Origin: Cupriavidus lacunae
GTDB taxonomy: Bacteria > Pseudomonadota > Gammaproteobacteria > Burkholderiales > Burkholderiaceae
Direction: 5' to 3'
DNA: 39,581 nt
Assembly (NCBI RefSeq): GCF_003353055.1
Contig: NZ_QKWJ01000053.1
Location: 11,259-50,839, forward strand
The notes beneath the pieces were generated by a model. That model was not told the origin of the DNA. It saw only the letters and a list, made by a program, of their open reading frames with translations, and made no database searches. The position numbers and the translations under genes are program-made. Within the stretch, counting starts at the first letter, position 1. Each line of letters starts with the position of its first letter. Below are positions 16,372 to 23,998 of the stretch, one piece after another.

Positions 16372-19300
16372 TTATATGGCCCCCAGGTCGAAAAGCATCG
16401 CTATTTTGAGCGCCCAATAGGGATGCATATTTCCGTTTTCTTCGATATCTAAGATAATCGATTCGATTGTACTTTCAAGGCTGGTGTCGAGCTTCTTCAT
16501 CTGGTCGATGATGAAGTTTAGCGTTCGTAGGAGCTCGTCGAAAATAGGCCTATGCTTTTCACTGGTATGTGTAACGGGTTGTGCCAATATCACATAGTGG
16601 CGGCAGCTTAAAATCTTTCTTGCGTCTTCCGCGTCGGCATGAAGGCGATTATGCTTGCAAAAAAGGCATCCCACCAGATGTTTGCAATCTGGCTCAACTG
16701 GCGGAGCACTGTGAATGGGTGTCGGGTTGTTGCGGGACTCGCAGGTGCCGATTGGGGTGTCGTCGGCGCCGTGGGCATTCCGAGAAACAACGATTGAAAC
16801 CTCATTGAAATATGTCGAGAGCTCGTCCGCAGCGTCGTTCCGTGAGCCCGCGGCGTACGATCGGCGTACCGACTGTTCGGAGGTTTGTAGTATCGCAGCG
16901 GTCGTTTCCACATCAAATCGCTGCAGCAAAAAATGGGACTTCGCCGCTCGCCATTCGCGAAAGGTTATGAAATCGAGTTCCGGTTTGATCCGTTTCAGCA
17001 GTCGCTCTGCGGTCGCAAGCACATCCTTATTCGGGCGAGGAGGACCAGCGTGATTTTGGCCAAAACTTATGAATAATCGATCAAATGGAACTCCGTCTAA
17101 CAAATAGTTTCGAAGCTGCAAGTACCTTTTAAACTCTGGTAGAAATACCTGCTTTATAAGGAAATGCACTTCGCGCTCATTCGCTCTGTATTTTATCGCG
17201 CGATAGCCTTGTTGTGCGGGTCCCACTTGATAGGTTCCGCTCCATGGCAACTCGGTCATCTGGGCCGGGTTGATTGCTACATTTGCGCTGAATTTCAAAC
17301 CGAAGAGACTGTGGGCGTACATCCCAATTAGCTTTCGGGTGGAATGACGTAAGTTTGCATTGGCTTCTTGAATACATTGATGATAATAGATCTGATTGCC
17401 GCTAATAAAGGTTGAATCAGGATAGCGTTCTTTGAATTCTTCCTTGGTCAATATGCGTCCGGTCCGAACGTCGCTAAAGGAGTTTTGGGCCGGGCTAAAG
17501 AGACGTGCCGGCGGGAATACATAACTCCGTTGGAACTCCTCTCGTACTATTTGGGGCAGGGTGATCAGGAAAGGAAAGGTTCGGCCTTCCAGGAGAAATG
17601 AAGTCAGTTGTTCGAACAGTGTCGAACAGAGCGCTAGCACCTCCCCTTGGGTGCGCTCGTCAGGTGGTTCCGTCGGATCCCATTCACCTTTGAAAAATTT
17701 GGGAAGGCTGTGAGGCGAAAGCTCATCACCGATCGCATATTCTAGGTGCCGGACGAAGCCCACCTTGTATTGCCTGGCAGTGCCTGGGTCGAGCTCCCCT
17801 AGTCGAACCAAATGGGATAGATGGGTGAGGTACGCCTCTGCGGCGCCTTGGGCGTCGGCATGCGAGTCCAATACCATGGAGCGTGCGTTGCGGTCACACC
17901 AATCGATCCCCCGGAGGAAATTGGCGCAGTCCTGAGCCAGTGAGGTTAAGCGTTGCTTTCCATTCTTGGCCTCGATACTTAGGCAATCGAGGAGTCTACT
18001 TAGCGCTGGTATGCGAATAGGTGAAAATGTTTCTAAATCAACCTCCAAGCTTTTGTCCTGTGGGCCTTGAGTGCGTCGTGTACTATTGCCTGCCCGGCTG
18101 ACATACGCCCGTGCCCCAATGTCTAGTGTTCGTACCTCTGGGAACCGCACAATAAGTTTCCCTATATCGGCGGAAAGTGACGTGCTCCAGTCGGTTACAT
18201 CGATTATCCTGGCCGCCCTTTGGCTTTTGAGGGTAAGTTTTGATCCTACCGCGATTTCAAGAAACTGGACGAAATTGTTTCGGTACCTTACGGCCGTGGG
18301 AGCTTTGAGTTCGCCCAGGTTTACCGTTCGCGATAAATAAGCCGAGTACGAATCCGCAGCAACGAGGGCGTCGGAATGAGAATGCAATGCGTTCGCGTGA
18401 CCGTTGTCATCGCACCAATCAATACCATGAAGAAAAATCGCACATTGGATCGATAGTGAGGCTTGGCGATGCGTTCCCTGCTGCGCTTCGTTGCTAAGGT
18501 ACTCAAGCAAGTTGGTTAACGGGGCAATGCGACTTTCAGAAAAAGTTTGTAAATCGACGATGCTGTCTGAGTCTGAGGGAGCTCGCATTCGCCGAGTTGT
18601 ATTTGGTCTCCGGCTGACATAGGCGCGTGCACCGATATCGATAGTTCGAGTGTCCGAAAAACGAACCATTAGCTTTCCCAGGTCGGATGACAAGGATGCA
18701 TTCCATTCAACGATATGGATTATGCGCACCTCCCTCTCGCTTTGCACACGCACTTGTAATGCTGCATTGAAGCCACGGATTAAGCTGCGCCGGTATGATT
18801 CGGCGGTAACCGAGCGTAGCTTGCCCGAGCGTACCAGGTTCGATAAATGAGCGGAGTATGCTTCTGAAGCGGCATGAGCATCGGGTGGGGAGTGTAAGGC
18901 GCGCGAGTGCCCATTCGAATCGCACCAATCTACGCCCCGAAGAAAGTCTGCGCAATCCTTCGCTACAACGGTTAGAGCTTGTTCTCCCTTTTTGGCTTCG
19001 GTTTTTAGGTTATCGAGAAATCTCGCTAAGGCTGGTATGCGAGCCGAACAGTAGCTGCTTAAATCAACTCGCAAATCGACACTATTCGGCGCGCTATTGA
19101 GGGCCGCTCGGACAACGTATGCGCGTGCGCCTATGTCGAAGGTTCTGAGTGCTGGAAATCGGATAACAAGATTGGGAATGGCGGAAAGCAGCGACGTATT
19201 CCATTCCGTTACGTCGATTATCTGGACTTGCCTTTGAGGGATTATCTTGCCGCCCAATGCGGCTCCCAGATATCGCATGAAGCCGCGCCGATATTGTATG

Positions 19301-19731
19301 GCAGTATTCGACTTCAGTTCATCGGAGCGTACCAGTTGTGATAGGTGACTCGAGTACGACTCTGCGGCGGCCTGGGCCCCAACTAGCGAATGCAATGCGC
19401 CTTGGTGCTCGTTCCTGTCACACCAGTCTACACCGCGAAGAAAATTTCCGAAATCCAGAGCGATGGAGGTTATCTGATATTTCCCACTTTTCGCTTGGGC
19501 ACTCAGATGGTCCAGAATCGTAGTAAATGCTTTTATTCGAGGCGCCGGGATGTCAGGATCGGCGTGGTGGCTAGCTGCGCTGGGCGGCGAACCCGAGTAC
19601 ACCCGTGCACCGATGTCGAAGGTTTGCCCGTTAGTAAATCGGATAACCAGATTTCTTATTTCTGGGGAGGATGATGCGTTCCATTCGGTGACATCGATGA
19701 TCAGCGAATCTTTTGCTTTGCTTCCACTCAT
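16372..19731 (-). CDS. ginB: GinB-like giant recombinase with four tandem N-terminal domains
   Basis: A 1119-residue protein, second in the operon. Residues about 11-170, 171-336, 337-508 and 509-678 are four tandem copies of one domain. Each begins IIDVTEWN-like, has a DIGARAYV strand, FLRGxDWCD in the centre, and ends with an AxxYSxHLSxLVR helix and a TAxxYR helix; the last part resembles a SAM-like core-binding domain. The C-terminal 440 residues are recombinase-like, with FREWRAAK in place of HxxR, LQT in place of LGH, and candidate Tyr959. The two active-site histidines are therefore missing and cleavage is doubtful. A Cys cluster follows (Cys1016, 1022, 1025, 1043). ATG at 19731 overlaps the ginA TGA (ATGA) with GAGG seven bases upstream, better than GTG at 19746. 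Confidence 0.82.
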   Translation of the reverse strand: MSGSKAKDSLIIDVTEWNASSSPEIRNLVIRFTNGQTFDIGARVYSGSPPSAASHHADPDIPAPRIKAFTTILDHLSAQAKSGKYQITSIALDFGNFLRGVDWCDRNEHQGALHSLVGAQAAAESYSSHLSQLVRSDELKSNTAIQYRRGFMRYLGAALGGKIIPQRQVQIIDVTEWNTSLLSAIPNLVIRFPALRTFDIGARAYVVRAALNSAPNSVDLRVDLSSYCSARIPALARFLDNLKTEAKKGEQALTVVAKDCADFLRGVDWCDSNGHSRALHSPPDAHAASEAYSAHLSNLVRSGKLRSVTAESYRRSLIRGFNAALQVRVQSEREVRIIHIVEWNASLSSDLGKLMVRFSDTRTIDIGARAYVSRRPNTTRRMRAPSDSDSIVDLQTFSESRIAPLTNLLEYLSNEAQQGTHRQASLSIQCAIFLHGIDWCDDNGHANALHSHSDALVAADSYSAYLSRTVNLGELKAPTAVRYRNNFVQFLEIAVGSKLTLKSQRAARIIDVTDWSTSLSADIGKLIVRFPEVRTLDIGARAYVSRAGNSTRRTQGPQDKSLEVDLETFSPIRIPALSRLLDCLSIEAKNGKQRLTSLAQDCANFLRGIDWCDRNARSMVLDSHADAQGAAEAYLTHLSHLVRLGELDPGTARQYKVGFVRHLEYAIGDELSPHSLPKFFKGEWDPTEPPDERTQGEVLALCSTLFEQLTSFLLEGRTFPFLITLPQIVREEFQRSYVFPPARLFSPAQNSFSDVRTGRILTKEEFKERYPDSTFISGNQIYYHQCIQEANANLRHSTRKLIGMYAHSLFGLKFSANVAINPAQMTELPWSGTYQVGPAQQGYRAIKYRANEREVHFLIKQVFLPEFKRYLQLRNYLLDGVPFDRLFISFGQNHAGPPRPNKDVLATAERLLKRIKPELDFITFREWRAAKSHFLLQRFDVETTAAILQTSEQSVRRSYAAGSRNDAADELSTYFNEVSIVVSRNAHGADDTPIGTCESRNNPTPIHSAPPVEPDCKHLVGCLFCKHNRLHADAEDARKILSCRHYVILAQPVTHTSEKHRPIFDELLRTLNFIIDQMKKLDTSLESTIESIILDIEENGNMHPYWALKIAMLFDLGAI

Positions 19732-21188
19732 TGCGTTGCCTCGCACGCGAGTTTGGCTAAGGAGGTAAGATGAGATTCGTAGTCCTCCTGAGCACGGGAG
19801 TGGAGTTGAACTTTCTTTCTGAAATCGAGATACTGGTCCGTTGTGGCAGTGGAATCATGGCCCAAGCGAGTTCTCACGCGATTCCGTAGCTCACTTAGCT
19901 TCAGCTCTCCTCGTTCGACCTTGAGCATTCCTTCGTCTGTGAGATTCATCCCGAAGCTGGCTCGAAGGTCATGAAATTGGAAATCGAATTTTGGAAATCC
20001 GTTTTCTCGTATAAACGGTATTAATCGCTCCGCCATGAAGGTTCTCACGACCTGCCCAGTTTTCGGATGGCGAATGTGTGCGAGCGGGTTGAAGTCCGAT
20101 TGGAATTTCCGGGTATCGTACATCGCGTTCCCGTGAGTGGTAATAAATAGCGGTTCAGCGTACGGCTGAATGCACTTTCTTACCCAGCGATCTCGACGAA
20201 TACTGAATCTGTTACTCTGGATGTATACCCGAATCGCTTGATAGAGCCACGGGGGGAAATAGAGTGTGAGCGACTTCCCTTTTTTGGTATCGGCAATTCC
20301 TTCGCCAACCGACAGGATAATCTCGGAGAGGCCATTCGGAGATTTGCTAAACGCGCTGCTCGGTAGCGTTAGAATGGTTTGGATTCGCGCTCCGGTAAAC
20401 AAGGCGATACAGAAAATAAGGGTCATTTCTGTATGCTCCAGCGCAGTAAGTGCGCGGATTATTTCGATTTGTTCCTCCGGAGCGAGGGGGCGGAGCTTGC
20501 CCCCGTCTTGTATTGTTCCATCGAAATCGTTCGCGTCGCCAGTTCCGCCAAGAGAAAGATCGGTGGTTTCGACTGCTTTAGCGGTTTTTCCCCGTGGAGT
20601 ACTGAAGAATACTAGTGCTTGTCTTCGCTGCCAAGGTGGATATTCTGGCTCAATTCGTCCCTCTATAATAAGTTGGTTATAGAAGGCGATAACCCGCCCC
20701 ATTCGTCTCCTGCCGGTCTTTTTGCTTATTGCTCCACTTTCGATATTTCTGTTTAGATACCCAAGATACTTATAAGTCGGACGAAGGGAGGCGAGCTTAG
20801 GAAAGACAGTAAAGTCAGTGTTGGTTGCTATAAGGAAGCGGAGGTAAGCGAGTAGGTCGTCTGCATACCCCAGTAATGTGTGGATTTTCACCTCTCCGGC
20901 CATTGCAATGACCTTCGCTATTATCTGCAGGCATACTTCCGTCCAAGGCTTCCCGTCTTCTCCAAGAACCACCGGGAAAAGCTTAATAGCACATGCCGGG
21001 ACGCGGTGGTCGCTTGTCGCGTTCATCCCCATGGCGACGTCATCGGCGATTACCACACGGTAGTAGTAAGTCAGCGGGCCATCTGGCGTAGGAAGCGTAC
21101 GAGGCCGCGCTCCAGGATCGTCAGGGGAACAAACTTCGGTGAGCTCAAATGTGGGCAGAACGACTCTTCTGGGTTTCATGTGATGCAC
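19728..21188 (-). CDS. ginA: GinA-like tyrosine recombinase
   Basis: A 486-residue recombinase, first gene of the operon and nearest to the insertion junction. The catalytic residues are complete: Arg268 in FTGARIQTI, His406-x-x-Arg409 in FHDLRASFGMNL, His444 in RLGHDSTATT and Tyr453 in DQYLDF. The N-terminal half (about 80-190) is the helical core-binding region. A GTG at 21188 and an ATG at 21179 are both possible starts; neither has a clear ribosome site. The gene begins only about 75 bp from the broken gloA, so the attachment site and operon promoter overlap. The four genes follow with overlaps or 1-bp gaps, as in GInt islands. Confidence 0.85.
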   Translation of the reverse strand: MHHMKPRRVVLPTFELTEVCSPDDPGARPRTLPTPDGPLTYYYRVVIADDVAMGMNATSDHRVPACAIKLFPVVLGEDGKPWTEVCLQIIAKVIAMAGEVKIHTLLGYADDLLAYLRFLIATNTDFTVFPKLASLRPTYKYLGYLNRNIESGAISKKTGRRRMGRVIAFYNQLIIEGRIEPEYPPWQRRQALVFFSTPRGKTAKAVETTDLSLGGTGDANDFDGTIQDGGKLRPLAPEEQIEIIRALTALEHTEMTLIFCIALFTGARIQTILTLPSSAFSKSPNGLSEIILSVGEGIADTKKGKSLTLYFPPWLYQAIRVYIQSNRFSIRRDRWVRKCIQPYAEPLFITTHGNAMYDTRKFQSDFNPLAHIRHPKTGQVVRTFMAERLIPFIRENGFPKFDFQFHDLRASFGMNLTDEGMLKVERGELKLSELRNRVRTRLGHDSTATTDQYLDFRKKVQLHSRAQEDYESHLTSLAKLACEATQ

Positions 21189-21215
21189 AGAGCATATTTT
21201 GTCCTATTGTCCATC

Positions 21216-21614
21216 TTAGGAAAAATTATAAGTATTGTCTAGAAGATAAAAACTTATACGTACGTCCGGGTCTTCGACAAAGGCGATCACGGTGGTGCCG
21301 CCCTTGACCGGGCCGGCTTCGCGGGTGACCTTGCCGCCGGCGGCGCGGATGCGCTCGCAGGTAGCCGCGGCATTGTCGGTTTCCAGCGCGATATGGCCGT
21401 AGGCCGTGCCCAGGTCATACTGGTCGACGCCGTAGTTGTAGGTCAGTTCCAGCACCGCGGTTTCGCTCTCGGGGCCATAGCCGACGAAGGCGAGGCGGTA
21501 CTTGTACTCGGGGTTGTCGCTCTCGCGCAGCAACTGCATGCCGAGCACGCGGGTGTAGAAATCGATGGAGCGCTGCATGTCGCCGACGCGCAGCATGGTG
21601 TGGAGGAGTCGCAT
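21216..21614 (-). pseudogene. gloA: Host glyoxalase I gene truncated by the island
   Basis: Residues 1-117 are a normal glyoxalase I with His5, Glu56 and His74. After GAC CCG GAC (Asp115-Pro-Asp117) the frame enters island DNA, and the normal GYKIEF ending is replaced by VRISFYLL and ten or so foreign residues before a stop at 21216. The fourth metal ligand, Glu122, becomes Phe122. In this dimeric enzyme the metal site is essential, so the product should be inactive or unstable. The gene is the last in line after the YgjP-type peptidase, plsC and gmhB. The missing 3' codons are not found in the window and should lie at the far end of the island. Confidence 0.88.
21225..21265. promoter_or_regulatory. 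Island/host junction: probable attachment site and ginA promoter
   Basis: TATAAGT (21227-21233) and ACTTATA (21252-21258) are inverted 7-mers around a TCTAGA palindrome. The join to host gloA falls at about 21263, within the 8-bp palindrome ACGTACGT (21258-21265). On the minus strand TATAAT (complement of 21225-21230) lies 37 bp before the ginA GTG and could be a -10 box, though no good -35 is visible. The layout suits a recombinase core site that also drives the operon. Confidence 0.5.
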
Positions 21615-21705
21615 TTGAGGGCCTTCAACTGTTTTTCGTATGGAGGCGCTATTTTAGTGCGTTTGGCCGAAAGCTACCGGCGCTCTCCGGCCCCCCGCCC
21701 GGCCC

Positions 21706-22566
21706 TCAGAACGTGGGCAACAGCTCGGGCGGGTGCGCGCGCAACTGGGCGCGGGCGTCGCGGAACTCGGGGAAGATCGACTCCACGGCCTGCCAGAAGC
21801 GCGGGCCGTGGTTCATTTCCTTCAGGTGCGCCAGCTCATGCGCGGCGACATAGTCGATCATCGACAGCGGGAAATGCATCAGGCGCCAGTTCAGGCGGAT
21901 CTTGCCGTCGGCGGTGCAGCTGCCCCAGCGCGTGGCGGCCGAGGTCAGCGCAAAGCCGGTGTGGCGCACCCCCAGCTTCTCCGCATAGATGTCCAGCCGC
22001 TCGGCCAGCAGCCGGCGCGCCTGCTGCTGCAGCCAGCCCTGCACGCGGTCCTTGATCTGCTGCTCGTCGGCATGGCCCGGCAGCGCCAGGTGCAGCACGC
22101 GCCGGTCGGCATCGAACAGCAGCGCGCCGATCGGCGACTCCAGCGACAAGGTCAGCGGCTGGCCCAGGAAGGGCAGGCTGGCGCCGTCGCGCCATTGCAC
22201 CGTGGGCAGGATGCGGCGCGACTCGCGGTGGCGCCACTCGCCCAGCTTGTTGAAGATCCAGCGCTGCTTCTCCAGGATGGCCGACTCGATGTCGGCCAGC
22301 GTGACCCAGCGCGGCGCCGTGATCGACAGGCCGCGGTCGTCGATGGTGAAGCCGATGGTGCGGCGCGCCGAGCGCTTGAGCGTGTAGTGCAGCGGCCGTT
22401 CGCCGATATGCAGCAGGCGGGCGTTGGGCTGCGGCACTGGCCACGTGAGCGGTGCCGGCGGTTCCTGTGCCAGGGGCGCCGCGGGCTGCGGCGCCTGGGC
22501 GGACTCCGCCAGCGGCAGTTCCAGCTGCGCGCCGTCGGCGTCGGTGGGGGGGCGCAGCAGCTTCAT
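21706..22566 (-). CDS. YgjP-type (M48/DUF45) metallopeptidase
   Basis: A 286-residue predicted zinc peptidase of the YgjP/WLM/SprT-like group. The motif HELAHLKEMNHGPRFW supplies ligands His243, His247 and His253 with Glu244 as catalytic base, and TRWGSC sits about 30 residues earlier as in the family. The first 55 residues are a Pro/Ala-rich linker without similarity. There is no signal peptide, so it is cytoplasmic. The cellular substrate of this family is not established. Its start overlaps the plsC stop by 4 bp (ATGA), placing it in the gmhB-plsC operon. Confidence 0.88.
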   Translation of the reverse strand: MKLLRPPTDADGAQLELPLAESAQAPQPAAPLAQEPPAPLTWPVPQPNARLLHIGERPLHYTLKRSARRTIGFTIDDRGLSITAPRWVTLADIESAILEKQRWIFNKLGEWRHRESRRILPTVQWRDGASLPFLGQPLTLSLESPIGALLFDADRRVLHLALPGHADEQQIKDRVQGWLQQQARRLLAERLDIYAEKLGVRHTGFALTSAATRWGSCTADGKIRLNWRLMHFPLSMIDYVAAHELAHLKEMNHGPRFWQAVESIFPEFRDARAQLRAHPPELLPTF

Positions 22567-23327
22567 GCGGCCGGCCCACTCCGAGGTGCGGTCCGGTAGC
22601 TGTCGGGGTCGATGCGGCGCATGTCCTGTTCGATCCAGTCCGCCACCTCCTGGTTAAGCTGGTCGGCAGTCTTGTTGGCCGACGCGATCGGCGGGCCGAC
22701 CGAGATCGTCACCATGCCGGGGTACTTCAGGAACGAATTGCGCGGCCACACCCGGCCCGAGTTGACCGCCATCGGCAGCACCCAGGCGCCGGTTTCCACC
22801 GCCAGGCGCGCGCCGCCGCTCTTGTAGCGCGTCTTTACCAGGCCCGACGGCGTGCGCGTGCCTTCCGGAAACATGATGATCCAGGCGCCTTCGGCCAGAC
22901 GTTCGCGGCCCTGGCGCGCGGCCGAGGCAAAGGCGCGGGTGCCTTCCTTGCGGTTGATATGCACCATCTTCAGCATGCCCAGCGCCCAGCCGAAGAACGG
23001 CACCATCAGCAGCTCGCGCTTGAACACGAAGCACAGCGGCTTGGGCATCAGCGCCACGTAGGCCACCGTTTCCCAGGCCGACTGGTGCTTGGACAGCAGC
23101 ACCACCGGCTTGTCGAGCATGCTGTCCATGTACTCATGGCCCTGGATGCGGTACTGGATGCCGCAGATGCCGCGCGCGGCCCAGATCACCAGCAGGGGCC
23201 AGCCGCGCACGAAGCGGAAGCGCTGGTCGGCATTCATGAACGGGAACACCAGGAAGCAGGTACAGGCGTAGGGCGGCGTCAGCACCAGCAGGTACAGCGC
23301 GAACAACAGGGAACGGAGAAACGTCAT
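22563..23327 (-). CDS. plsC: 1-acyl-sn-glycerol-3-phosphate acyltransferase
   Basis: A 254-residue inner-membrane enzyme that acylates lysophosphatidate to phosphatidate in phospholipid synthesis. A hydrophobic N-terminal segment (about 4-30) anchors it. The acyltransferase block I is HQSAWE (His81 to Glu86), the H-x4-E version of HX4D, and block III is FPEGTR (153-158). The gene sits 43 bp after gmhB and overlaps the YgjP-type gene, a common order in Burkholderiaceae. The H-x4-E variant is known in this branch, so I still expect activity. A role in acylating another lysophospholipid cannot be excluded. Confidence 0.88.
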   Translation of the reverse strand: MTFLRSLLFALYLLVLTPPYACTCFLVFPFMNADQRFRFVRGWPLLVIWAARGICGIQYRIQGHEYMDSMLDKPVVLLSKHQSAWETVAYVALMPKPLCFVFKRELLMVPFFGWALGMLKMVHINRKEGTRAFASAARQGRERLAEGAWIIMFPEGTRTPSGLVKTRYKSGGARLAVETGAWVLPMAVNSGRVWPRNSFLKYPGMVTISVGPPIASANKTADQLNQEVADWIEQDMRRIDPDSYRTAPRSGPAA

Positions 23328-23370
23328 GCGGGGGGCGCGGGGGGTGCGAATAGGGAATGGGGGCGGGCGC

Positions 23371-23967
23371 TCAGCCGGCGCCGTGGGCGCTCTGGGCAGG
23401 CGGGCGTTGCCCGCCGCCGTTGCCGGTCAGCCAGCGCGCAAACGCGCGCAGGTCGTCGTGCACCTGCGTGCCGGGCGGCAGGCCGCCCTTGTCGAGCGTC
23501 TTCAGGCCCTTGCCGCTGCGTACCAGGTGCGGTGCGCAGCCGACTGCCACGCCGGCTTCCAGGTCGCGCAGCGAATCGCCCACGATCGGCACGCCGCGCA
23601 ACTCGATGCCGAAGCGCTCGCTGATCTGCTCCAGCATGCCCGGCTTGGGCTTGCGGCACTCGCAGCCGTCCGCGGCGGTATGCGGGCAGAAGAACACCGC
23701 ATCGACGCGCCCGCCCACGCGCGCCAGCGAGGTGTGCATCTTCTCGTGCATGGCGTTGAGCGCGCTCATCTCGAACAGCCCGCGGCCGATGCCGGACTGG
23801 TTGCTGGCGATGACCACGCGGTAGCCCGCCTGGTTCAGCGCGGCGATGGCTTCCAGGCTGCCGTCGATCGGCACCCACTCATCAGGGGTCTTGATGAACT
23901 GGTCGCTGTCGAGGTTGACCACCCCGTCGCGGTCCAGGATGACAAACTTGGGCGGCGTCTGCGGCAT
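23371..23967 (-). CDS. gmhB: D-glycero-beta-D-manno-heptose-1,7-bisphosphate 7-phosphatase
   Basis: A 198-residue HAD-family phosphatase that removes the 7-phosphate in the ADP-heptose pathway for lipopolysaccharide inner core. Motif I is ILDRDGVVN with nucleophile Asp12 and acid Asp14, motif II is ASNQSG, the Lys is in CRKPKPG, and motif IV is GDSLRD (Asp131, Asp135). The GmhB-specific zinc loop is present: Cys94, His96, Cys102 and Cys104. The length is normal. It follows glyS by 31 bp and was probably transcribed with it toward gloA. Confidence 0.93.
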   Translation of the reverse strand: MPQTPPKFVILDRDGVVNLDSDQFIKTPDEWVPIDGSLEAIAALNQAGYRVVIASNQSGIGRGLFEMSALNAMHEKMHTSLARVGGRVDAVFFCPHTAADGCECRKPKPGMLEQISERFGIELRGVPIVGDSLRDLEAGVAVGCAPHLVRSGKGLKTLDKGGLPPGTQVHDDLRAFARWLTGNGGGQRPPAQSAHGAG

Positions 23968-23998
23968 GTGCGGCTCCGGCTATGGCTGTGGGCGGCGC

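Noticed and set aside
13477..21614. Two gloA genes as a duplication created by island insertion
   Set aside because: They are in opposite orientation and only about 60% identical, so they are not products of one insertion event.
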